DNA of 64,000 bases from Microglena sp. YARC. Taxonomy: Eukaryota; Chlorophyta; Chlorophyceae; Chlamydomonadales; Chlamydomonadaceae. Position 1 is the stretch's first letter; the number at the start of each line of letters is the position of its first letter. Below, in pieces: positions 33,136 to 41,323 of this stretch. The translations under genes and the position numbers were made by a program. The DNA is taken from assembly GCA_022414725.1 (NCBI GenBank), contig CM039462.1, positions 58,497,195 through 58,561,194 of the forward strand, written 5' to 3'. Below the pieces are notes generated by a model. It was not told the origin of the DNA. It was given only the letters and a program-made list of their open reading frames with translations, and ran no database searches.

Positions 33136-33540
33136 CCTGTATGTACCGTATGTATGTATGTATGTATGTATGTATGTATGTATGTATGTATGTATGTATG
33201 TTACAGTCCAGGGGTAGGCCAAATAGGCTAAAGGGACTTGCCCAACCGTATAGGAAGGGCTTAAAAAGAACAAGCACTGATGAACTGAGCCCCAAACAAT
33301 CGTTTAACCGACGGGGGCCCTGAGTTCGTGCTACAGTGATAATTTAATTCTACAAAATTATTAAATCATCATCTCAGCTGGGATGATAATTTAATTGAGC
33401 GATTTTTATCGCACTTTTCTATAAATTGATTTAAGTATTTCCATCCTCCAAAGGAATCAGGATTTATGACCAGCTTCATACTGGAGTTTTTATCCACCAA
33501 TTCAGGTTCAATGTTCATTTTCTCAAAACAAAAATTCTAT
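33136..33540 (-). mobile_element. Retroposon 3' end with (CATA)n tail
   Basis: Read on the minus strand, a body (CTCCAGTATGAAGCTGG, ATCCTGATTCCTTTGGAGG, AAGTGCGATAAA) is followed by GCCCCCGTCGGTTAAACG, AGCCCTTCCTATACGG and CCCTGGACTGTAA, and ends in a (CATA)n tail (33136-33200 on the plus strand). The same 3' end occurs in plus orientation at 50868-51019 and 62395-62605. The unit has no detectable ORF. It is probably a LINE 3' UTR or a non-autonomous partner. Confidence 0.65.
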
Positions 33541-33978
33541 CCTCAGCGTATAACGGACATTCTAATATGAAATGCATTTCATCTTCGACTACTCTTCTAC
33601 CGTCAACCACCATATCGCAGCACCTGCAATCCTAGGAGATGAAGTATACAGTGATTTAGCTGAGTCCAAAGCACTCCAGGATCCTACGAGCATGGGCACA
33701 CGAGGGGGGATTGAGGGGTGATCTCGCTCATTCGCGTTCTTAAATCCAACCTTTTTAACATATCTGTCATGCGCTACTACCACGCAGCCCCACGCCCACG
33801 CCCGCCCACGCCCCCCCAGTCTCCCCCGGCCGGATACGAGCCGATTGCCAAGATTCATATCAATATAGATATAAATGTAATGATGTCAACGTGACAACTG
33901 GCAATCGCTAGATTGACTAGATTCGATGATCAACAAACTTGGTACCACGGATTACAACCTGGAGCGTTGCTAGGGTAA
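33541..33978. other. Spacer with dispersed-repeat fragment
   Basis: 33630-33725 is a truncated copy of the 32935-33110 repeat. Near 33949-33975 lies ACAACCTGGAGCGTTGCTAG, recurring beyond the nested TIR block at 37072-37093 (ACAACCTGGAGCGTTACTA). Confidence 0.5.
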
Positions 33979-34049
33979 GAGGGCGTTTACACGAGCCGGT
34001 TATCTCGGCCAGTTAAGTTGGCGAGATAACCAAATAGTTAGCGCCACGT

Positions 34050-34382
34050 ATGCCCGAACCCTCAACGAACGCAAACTTAACCAGTTTCTGTTTACACGTG
34101 CATTTGCGCTCGCAGTTTGCGTTCGGTCAGGTTGGTGGTGTACTTCTGGATAGCCTCGTGATTTTTGAATTTTGGGTGACAGACGAGCTATTTTCGGGCC
34201 TTGCTCCCCAGCACAAACCGTGCTGTGAAGCAAGCAACTTCGAGGCTCCGCAGCGCTCCGCAGCGACCCGTCGATCGAGATTGCTGGGTGAGATCTGGCA
34301 GCTGATCATCAACATCTGCTCGGCCGATGCCCTCTTGCTTGCTGCTCTAGAAAATTCGAATCTGCAGAAATTGACGAACTGA
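34050..34382 (+). CDS. 110-codon ORF conserved in family A, copy 1
   Basis: ORF MPEPSTNANLTSF to LENSNLQKLTN, present with few changes in copies at 34577-34861 and 36491-36823. No domain recognised. The opposite strand also has an open frame, so strand and coding status are unresolved. It might be a captured exon or the remnant of an element protein. Confidence 0.3.
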   Translation: MPEPSTNANLTSFCLHVHLRSQFAFGQVGGVLLDSLVIFEFWVTDELFSGLAPQHKPCCEASNFEAPQRSAATRRSRLLGEIWQLIINICSADALLLAALENSNLQKLTN

Positions 34383-34576
34383 ACTGGAGCTAGCGTAGCC
34401 GATATATCTCACAGCTCGGAAGCCAAACGAACTTAGCGAATCACTAACCTTAAGAGGGCGTTTACACGAGCCGGTTATCTCGGCCAGTTAAGTTGGCGAG
34501 ATAACCAAATAGTTAGCGCCACGTATGCCCGAACCCTCAACGGACGCAAACTTAGCCAGTTTCTGTTTACACGTGC

Positions 34577-34861
34577 ATGCATTTGCGCTCGCAGTTTGCT
34601 TTCGGTCAGGTTGGTTGTGTACTTCTGGATAGCCTCGTGATTTTTGAATTTTGGGTGACAAACGAGCTATTTTCGGCCCTTGCTCCCCAGCACGAACCGT
34701 GCTGTGAAGCAAGCGACTTCGAGGCTCCGCAGCGCTCCGCAGCGACCCGTCGATCGAGATTGCTGGGTGAGATCTGGCAGCTGATCATCAATATCTGCTC
34801 GGCCGATGCCCTCTTGCTTGCTGCTCTAGAAAATTCGAATCTGCAGAAATTGACGAACTGA
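34577..34861 (+). CDS. Conserved family A ORF, copy 2 (shortened start)
   Basis: Same ORF as at 34050-34382. A 4 bp insertion (GCAT duplication at about 34576-34580) removes the upstream start in frame, leaving MHLRSQFAFG to LQKLTN. Downstream identity is high. Confidence 0.3.
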   Translation: MHLRSQFAFGQVGCVLLDSLVIFEFWVTNELFSALAPQHEPCCEASDFEAPQRSAATRRSRLLGEIWQLIINICSADALLLAALENSNLQKLTN

Positions 34862-34970
34862 ACTGGAGCTAGCGTAGCCGATATATCTCACAGCTCGGAA
34901 GCCAAACGAACTTAACGAACCACTAACCTTAACCTTTAACCCGTAACTACAGCTTGTTTCCAACCAGTTA

Positions 34971-35735
34971 GAGGTCGGTCAGACGAGACAGGTTTGGGTC
35001 TGAGTTACGGGTTAGTTGAACGTTTCTGTCGTACATCCAAACTTTTTTTCGTTCACACGGGACAAAGTTGACGCGGTTTGGTCAAATTCGGTAACCCAAA
35101 TGCTAACCTAATTAACCCAAAACCCAAACGTCCCCCCCCCCCCCCCCCCCCCCCAAGTTTGGGCGATGGTTATGGTTATGTCGCACACGTGTTGTTCGTT
35201 GTTTCTGTTGCGATAAATTTTGCCGCATTTCCTTCTGGCGCACTTTTTTTCACAATCGCCCTCCCTTTCGCCCCATCTATAATATTCACTGCGCTGTTAT
35301 GGAGGGGTCCGAACAGGATGGCCCTTCCCATGCAGATCCACGCCATCACGATGCAGAGACTACTGATCCGGATCTGTCAGTCCTCTTAAAACGTCTTGAT
35401 AGGGTCGCAACAGAGCCCACAGCGGAACAAGGAGGAAGCATCAGCCTGCTCACAGCTGCATTTGCGCCTGCAGCCGCCCCAGGTAAGGATGCGTCGAATT
35501 CGGCGAGTGCGAGCATGCTCCAAAGGAGCAACAATTGATAATCGATGCGTCTTCCCATGATCACTCCGACTTCAAATTTTTCCCAGGCAAGAAGCTCAGG
35601 AATGCCGTCTAAACGAAATTCGCGTGTTTGGGCGGGTTTGGGTTAACCTCGGGTAACCTCGTCTAACCCCCTCTGACGTGGCAGGTTAACCTCAAACCAA
35701 ACCCAAACCCAAACCTGTCTCGTCTGTATGACCTC
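34971..35735. mobile_element. TIR element of family C (TSD TTA) nested in family B
   Basis: The left end GAGGTCGGTCAGACGAGACA matches, inverted, the right end TGTCTCGTCTGTATGACCTC. TTA is duplicated at 34968-34970 and 35736-35738, again Harbinger-like. Inside are AACCCAAACC-type repeats, a 22-base C-run (35131-35152) and the ORF at 35299-35538. Confidence 0.7.
35299..35538 (+). CDS. Short ORF inside family C, possible first exon
   Basis: The ORF starts MEGSEQDGPSHADPRHHDAE and is acidic and hydrophilic. Near its end CCCCAG|GTAAGG is a good splice donor, so the element may carry the first exon of a protein whose remainder has been deleted. No family is recognised. Confidence 0.35.
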   Translation: MEGSEQDGPSHADPRHHDAETTDPDLSVLLKRLDRVATEPTAEQGGSISLLTAAFAPAAAPGKDASNSASASMLQRSNN

Positions 35736-36305
35736 TTAAGGGTCCGGTTAGGGATTGTGTTTTGGAGGGTTCAGATTCGACCTCTAACCGGACCCTTAAC
35801 TGGTTGGAAACATTCCACCAGTTACGCAGCCTTTTGCATCTGACCAAGTCATTTCAAAATGGGTCAACGTGGCAAATGCGCTCAGTAGCACTTCCTCGCG
35901 ATTCAAACGCTGATTTCAGCGTGTATTCCGCTTCTTGCCGCTGCTGGTTGCCTCAGAATGATCAGTCCACAATTGCGTGGCAAGGACGGTGCCCTGCTGC
36001 TGCGAATCCATTTTGGTGAAACTGTGCTATCGATGATGAGTGTCCGAGAAAGAAAGAAAGGATGCGGGACTCCAAAGCAGCGTGATTTTTAAGAGGCGCG
36101 CGCCAACTTCGTGACGTCACCATATCTAATTCAACAACCGAATTTAACCGCCCCTTAACTTTCTTTAACGGCGGGGGTGTGTGCGCCGTTGCACTAACCG
36201 GGACGGTTGGTCTTTAACCGGATCTCAACTTTTTGTGTTTCCGACCAAACACCGGTTAGCGCCAAAAATAACGAATTTAACCGCCGCTTAACCGGACCCT
36301 GGAAA

Positions 36306-36354
36306 CAAGCTGCTAGGGGGGGGGGGGGGGAGGGGGGGGGGGGGGTGGGGCGGG
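36306..36354 (+). repeat. Long interrupted G-run
   Basis: Runs of 14 or more G broken by A or T. The homologous position in copy 3 (36912-36926) has a single 15-base run, so the tract length is unstable. Confidence 0.8.
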
Positions 36355-36490
36355 GGAGTTATGGTTATCGCGAAAATGGTTAACTGGGCGAGATAACTGA
36401 CGCGAAAAGCGTTGTGTAAACGCTTCGTAGTTAGTTAACTGTACATCTTAACCGTAACTGGCCAAGATAACCAAATAGTTAGCGCCACGT

Positions 36491-36823
36491 ATGCCCGAAC
36501 CCTCAACAAACGCAAACTTAACCAGTTTCTGTTTACACGTGCATTTGCGCTCGCAGTTTGCGTTCGGTCAGGTAGGTCGTATACTTCTGGATAGCCTCGT
36601 GATTTTTGAATTTTGGGTGACAGACGAGCTATTTTCGGGCCTTGCTCCCCAGCACGAACCGTGCTGTGAAGCAAGCGACTTCGAGGCTCCGCAGCGCTCC
36701 GTAGCGACCCGTCGATCGAGATTGCTGGGTGAGATCTGGCAGCTGATCATCAACATCTGCTCGGCCAATGCCTTCTTGCTTGCTGCTCTAGAAAAATCGA
36801 ATCTGCAGAAATTGGCGAACTGA
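36491..36823 (+). CDS. Conserved family A ORF, copy 3
   Basis: Full 110-codon version with substitutions such as SANAFLLAALEKS in place of SADALLLAALENS. The reading frame is preserved in spite of point changes. Three copies are too few to prove selection. Confidence 0.3.
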   Translation: MPEPSTNANLTSFCLHVHLRSQFAFGQVGRILLDSLVIFEFWVTDELFSGLAPQHEPCCEASDFEAPQRSVATRRSRLLGEIWQLIINICSANAFLLAALEKSNLQKLAN

Positions 36824-37071
36824 ACTGGAGCTAGCGTAGCCGATATATCTCACAGCTCGGAAGCCAAACGAACTTAACGAACCACTAACCTTAACCTTTT
36901 ACCCGTAACTAGGGGGGGGGGGGGGGAGTTATGGTTATCGCGAAAATGGTTAACTGGGCGAGATAACTGACGCGAAAAGTGTCGTGTAAACGCTTCGTAG
37001 TTAGTTAACTATACATCTTAACCGTAACTGGCCGAGATAACTTGCTCGTGTAAACGCCCTCTAACGGAGAT

Positions 37072-37680
37072 TTACAACCTGGAGCGTTACTATTAGGGCT
37101 ACAACCAGTTACTAACCTTTGTACCTTTACCAGTTACTAAGCTTTGTACCTGGGGCAGTATTGAGGGATGAGGTCAAGGTTGCGGTTGAGGTTGACCCTG
37201 CCCTTCAAAGGCTTTTCATCTCGATTCTTGAGGCGTACGAGTCACGTCAGTGTCCAGTTTCAAAGCTATCTACCAGTTGGTTGCCAGTAATCGACGTCTG
37301 TACAGATACATCACAGTTCAGCGAGCTTCAATCTTTTGTCAAGACTCAAGAACCCTTTTGCCTTGCAAAATCTTCCCTAGTCCCCGCGTCCGATTGAAAT
37401 GGCTTCAAACGACTCCTTGAGCGGACGCTGCATCCGTGGATTCAGCTGCTCCAAGAGGACGAGCGTGAGCGTATCCCTAGATAGCTCCTGCAAGCCAAGC
37501 ATTGCCACAGAGCCGAGTCTGCTCTCATTCCAACTCCAGTCAGAAATCGAGTCTCCGGACATCGTTCCCGATGCAACGGGCTCTGTGAAGAGCGATGAGG
37601 AATGCCGCACCTGCAGGCCAAGAAATACCATCCCTCTCGATTGCTCCAAGGCAATTCGCATCCCAACAACTTGGTAGGTT
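37072..37680. CDS. Possible host exon(s), strand unresolved
   Basis: Plus strand: after a GGGGCAG that could be an acceptor near 37158, a frame reads VLRDEVKVAVEVDPALQRL onward to a stop at 37395-37397. The next ORF (37399-37677) starts MASNDSLSGRC. Minus strand: 37661-37377 reads MRIALEQSRGMVFLG, then LGLQELSRDTLTLVLLEQL. Both have protein-like composition, and no domain is recognised. One of the two strands probably encodes something real or recently real. Confidence 0.3.
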
Positions 37681-38353
37681 GCAGGGAAACGGTTGCGTCG
37701 GAATTCTCACACTGTGTCATGCTGATGTAAGTCACCAATTGCCCACATATGCTGGCGCTTTTACGTTGTGTTTGGTCATTTGCCGTGCTGGAGCAGGCGT
37801 ATCGAGGCTGAATTGCGTTAGCTATGTTTCCTCGTGTGAATTTGCGACGACCTCTGACTCAGACGACGATGCCCGATGCAACCCGTTTCTCAATTAGTAT
37901 TTTTCGCCATTGTGCGCGCACGCGTGCGTGCGATTGCTCTACATTAATCAGGTGAGGGGCCCGAGATATTTAGGGCTTCTAGCTTCAGCGTGTTGCTCGG
38001 TTTCCCGCAAAACGTCTTGGCAGCCAAGTCACGCTAATCTGGCAGACTCGTTGTGGTGGTGTATACGCATATGACCCAATACCATACCATACATTTCCAA
38101 ATCGGACACCACGTTTTCATGAACTCATTTACCACAGCTTTCTTTCGTTCAGCCACAATTATTTTGTCGACGCATACCCATTGCATAATTACCCGCCGTT
38201 CATCACCCATCACATGGCTCCTCACAGGACCTACTGTCGGCCACAGTCTGTCGCAATCGCATGCGGCAGACCCTCCCTGACCCTCCCCTCCCCACCCCAC
38301 CCAAAAGCACTCGTGCCCCCCCCCCCCCGCTCGTAACCCCTCCTGTTGTTAAG

Positions 38354-38384
<31 letters not shown>

Positions 38385-38635
38385 AATAAGAATTCAGACC
38401 TGCTGCGATTGAGAGCGATTGAGAGCAGGGTACTTCATAACTTAACTCACTTTATAAATTGACCGACAGGCTAGCTGACTGGCACATCGAGCGCGGTCCG
38501 GCCCGGGTCCCCACCTACCCTACCTGTCTACATCTATCCCCCACCCCCACCCCCACCCACACACACACTCACCACGCAATTCCTTTACTCTTTCCCCTCA
38601 CCCCTACTCATTATCCTGCTGTGTCTGCCCCTCAG
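37681..38635. other. Spacer with homopolymer C and G runs
   Basis: An 11-base C-run lies near 38318 and a G-run of about 27 bases near 38357-38384. From 38540 to 38635 a long pyrimidine tract leads to CCCCTCAG at 38628-38635, a strong 3' splice site signature. Confidence 0.45.
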
Positions 38636-38738
38636 TTACTTCAAGGAGAAATCCATGATCGAGGCCCTAAAGCTGTTCCAGAGGGAGCGAATCCACTACA
38701 GAATTATGGCGGAGAACGAGTCTTCCAGTTGCGACTAA
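38636..38738 (+). pseudogene. Candidate host exon with 3' splice site, duplicated downstream
   Basis: After the CCCCTCAG acceptor one frame reads YFKEKSMIEALKLFQRERIH to NESSSCD and then TAA. The segment from GGAGAACGAG (38711) is tandemly duplicated at 38787 with a 76 bp period, which shifts the frame. The second copy is interrupted by the copia element and resumes at 45733. I cannot decide whether this is a terminal exon or a duplicated, broken gene. Confidence 0.35.
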
Positions 38739-38811
38739 GGCGCTGGTCGGAATGCTCCTCATTGGACTTCGCACTCGATTCTTGGTGGAGAACGAGTCTT
38801 CCAGTTGCAAC

Positions 38812-39135
38812 TATCAGCATGTATAGCGGTGCTCTCACGCGTTTTATGACTTGGTGACTACTTATGTACTCCCTTAGAACTATCGGCTCTCCTGAGCCAG
38901 CTTCCCGTGGGACTGAGTCATCTTGAGATGACTCAGTGGCAGCTTCCTGTCACCTACGTCTCCGGTCTGATCTGTACCCTGTTAGGTTCCTGTCTACCGC
39001 CTCCTTTCACCACAGGTGCCCCTTTATGGGTCTCCTGTGTCTGTAACGTTATCCTTGTCTCCGTGTATAGATTGGTGCGTCTGTTCCGCTGCTTTAATCT
39101 ACTGTCCACTCTACCGGAGTGATTTCAAGCTGATA
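38812..39135 (+). repeat. Copia-2 5' LTR
   Basis: 324 bp. It contains GAGTCATCTTGAGATGACTC, a perfect hairpin, near 38916-38935. A clear TATA box was not identified. The internal domain starts at 39136 with GGTTACTGGGCTCC. Confidence 0.9.
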
Positions 39136-39172
39136 GGTTACTGGGCTCCTCATCACTACCACTGCTTTGATA

Positions 39173-41323
39173 ATGCAACTTCCGCGAGGGCCTCCTGCCG
39201 GCTTTGTGAAACTTACCAAACTTAATGGTGTTTCATGGGCTCGTGGGATCCGCAGTGTCATTGTGAGCAATGGATGCGACCGAATCCTCCCAACGGGGGT
39301 GAAGGTTCCTCTAGATTGGCTAGACGACTGCGCGCCAGCGGCCTCTGCTGCCGGAGAGGAGGGTCCTTCCGCCATCAAGGAAGTAACCCCCCCCGATCAA
39401 TCCTCCAACTTTACGGTTCCTTCTCTCAATGTTCGACGCCTGTCCTCTGATGTTGAGGATGTCCTGATGAAGCTGTGTTGTGTACAGACACAGATCATCC
39501 GTTGTGCATCAGATCCGCAGCCTCATTGCGTCCCCTTCAATTATGATGAAGACTACTCTACTACTACTGATGATGAGGAGGACTTGAAGAGTGCTACGAG
39601 TGCTGACTTCGGTGGCGTGACCCCATCTGCTGCTGCCACTCGTGTCTTTGAGACTTCCGCTGTTTCGCCGGTGTATGAGCCTGCTGATCAGCAGATGCCT
39701 AATCGAGAGCTTTCGCCTGTGTATCAGCCTCAGCCTTCGTCGGCGCCTCCCTTTGAGCCTGTTCCCCCGGCTTACCCGGAGGTGGCTAAGCCCACTTTCT
39801 TGAAGGGCTTTGCTTCTTTTTCCTCTGCATCTGCCCCCATGGAGCGTGGCCTCCCTGGCTACCACACTCGCTCTCGCGAGGCTGCTGTTTCCTCTGCACG
39901 CACCTCTGCTGCTGGTGCCTCCCTGGAACCCCCTCCGCCTCCGCCGGTGGAGCTGCCTCCTGCCCCTGGCCCTCCTCCTATGCTATATACGCGGTCATGC
40001 GAATCTTGGGAGCATCTGCTCACTGGTGGATCTCCTCCGACTTTAAACTTGCGGGACTACCGCCTGATCAACCAGGATCGACGGGATGGTGAGTCCTTGA
40101 ACCGCTCTTTGTACGGTCGGATGGATATGCAGGCTACAATGGCAAATGTTAGTGTGAAGCTGAGGCATCGCCGAGTGATGGCTTTCTCTGAGCTTGGTAC
40201 CAGGTGTCGTTCTTTTCTTGGTCCAGTCACTTCTGGGATTCTGTATCCCCCAGATCATGGTGTTTCCTTTGGAGGTACGAGGCGTAGTGATCACGAGAAG
40301 CTTGGTTATCAGTTTGTGCGAGTGCCTGTCCCTCGGTGTCCTGTTAGCCCAGATTTCGAGCTGCTTATGAGTGTTGCGAGGTCCATTCCTGTGATTAGGA
40401 ACATAGACGACCAGCGCGCTCTTGACGCTGGTCTTGCTGCGGAGTATTTCATGGACATTCGTAGGTCCTTGGCTCCTGTCCCTTCTGCGATTGGAGCTGG
40501 GTCTAATACCCTCATTCATGGTGAGTCTCGGTTTGATCCTGCACTGTTGGGTTTCAGTGCACTGCCTCTCGAACGTCAGGAGTTCATGTGTTTAACTATG
40601 ATGCTCGCGAACATGGAGGACGATATGGTCAAGGTATACCAGGACTTTGCCACCCCTCGGGATATCCTTTTGGATATCCGGAAGACGCAGTCTGATGCCC
40701 TTGCCTCTAGAGTCCCTCTCATGCGTATCGAACTTCATAATGCGCACATGGGCCCTTCTGACCGTGTCGATGATTTCTTTCGCATGGTTCGCAGTCTGTG
40801 CACTGACCTCCGCAGTGCTGGACATCCTGTCACTCAGCGCCACGCCATGGAAACCATTGTGAATGGGATCCGTTTGATCCGATTTGAATCGCTGCGGATC
40901 CAGTACGGTATGATGTTGGCTAACAGACAGACTGTAGATTACTGGTCTTGTCTAGAGGCATATCGGTCTCTCGACATTTTGAACATTGCTCTCCCCAGGT
41001 CCGACTCCAGGCATCCTGGTTGGTCCCGGGACGCTCCCCAGTTTCCTGCCAATGCTGCGTTTCAGCGTGGGCAGGGATCTGGTTCTCAGGGTTCTGGTTC
41101 CAACAAGCGACGTCTGGATTGCACTTGGGGCCCATGCCTCAGCAAGACGACCCACTCGGAGGATCGCTGTTTCACGAAGCATCCGCACCTGCGTAAGACC
41201 AAGCCTGGTGCACCGGTTACCAATCCGGTGCCCATGGCCTTGGCCCTTCCAGGTGTGCTTACTCCGCGGCAGCTGGCCTCCTTGCAGGCTCAGATTGATG
41301 GGTATGCTTTGGACAAGAAATAG
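39173..41323 (+). CDS. Copia-2 Gag-like protein
   Basis: A 716-codon ORF begins at the ATG 38 bp after the LTR (MQLPRGPPAGF); a TTG two codons upstream is less likely. It has an acidic segment (EDYSTTTDDEEDLKS, about residue 125), a Pro-rich linker (about residues 255-275), a long conserved domain and a zinc knuckle C-x4-C-x5-H-x4-C at residues 650-666. It ends KK-TAG. The same reading frame continues into pol with no other stop. Gag is expected to form cytoplasmic particles that package element RNA. Confidence 0.85.
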   Translation: MQLPRGPPAGFVKLTKLNGVSWARGIRSVIVSNGCDRILPTGVKVPLDWLDDCAPAASAAGEEGPSAIKEVTPPDQSSNFTVPSLNVRRLSSDVEDVLMKLCCVQTQIIRCASDPQPHCVPFNYDEDYSTTTDDEEDLKSATSADFGGVTPSAAATRVFETSAVSPVYEPADQQMPNRELSPVYQPQPSSAPPFEPVPPAYPEVAKPTFLKGFASFSSASAPMERGLPGYHTRSREAAVSSARTSAAGASLEPPPPPPVELPPAPGPPPMLYTRSCESWEHLLTGGSPPTLNLRDYRLINQDRRDGESLNRSLYGRMDMQATMANVSVKLRHRRVMAFSELGTRCRSFLGPVTSGILYPPDHGVSFGGTRRSDHEKLGYQFVRVPVPRCPVSPDFELLMSVARSIPVIRNIDDQRALDAGLAAEYFMDIRRSLAPVPSAIGAGSNTLIHGESRFDPALLGFSALPLERQEFMCLTMMLANMEDDMVKVYQDFATPRDILLDIRKTQSDALASRVPLMRIELHNAHMGPSDRVDDFFRMVRSLCTDLRSAGHPVTQRHAMETIVNGIRLIRFESLRIQYGMMLANRQTVDYWSCLEAYRSLDILNIALPRSDSRHPGWSRDAPQFPANAAFQRGQGSGSQGSGSNKRRLDCTWGPCLSKTTHSEDRCFTKHPHLRKTKPGAPVTNPVPMALALPGVLTPRQLASLQAQIDGYALDKK

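Larger units (their letters stand above)
34950..36312. mobile_element. TIR element of family B (TSD CTA) inserted in family A
   Basis: Termini are CAGCTTGTTTCCA and TGGAAACAAGCTG, followed inward by GGGTCCGGTTA on both sides. CTA is duplicated at 34947-34949 and 36313-36315. The unoccupied site CCCGTAACTAGGGGG survives in copy 3 near 36901-36916, so the insertion is documented by its empty-site comparison. An inverted internal copy of the left end lies at about 35781-35808. The interior is apparently non-coding apart from the nested family C. A Glu-free, Leu/Ser-rich short ORF at 35762-36019 has no motif. Confidence 0.75.
33979..37061. mobile_element. Block of three TIR elements of family A (TSD TAA)
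   Basis: Family A begins GAGGGCGTTTACACGAGC and ends with its reverse complement, each bordered by TAA (33976-33978, 34451-34453, 37062-37064). The 3 bp TWA target duplication is the hallmark of the PIF/Harbinger superfamily, but no transposase is visible, so the copies are non-autonomous. Copy 1 (33979-34450) lacks its right end. Copy 2 starts at 34454 and is interrupted by family B (34950-36312). Copy 3 starts near 36472, joined to copy 2 at GAGATAAC-type microhomology without a left TIR. The unit without the insertion is about 0.65 kb and includes a G-run before GTTATGGTTATCGCG. Confidence 0.75.

Noticed and set aside
41321..41323. Reassigned UAG codon (as in some ulvophyte algae)
   Set aside because: The two long Pol and Gag frames contain no other in-frame UAG or UAA as sense codons, so the standard code fits better.
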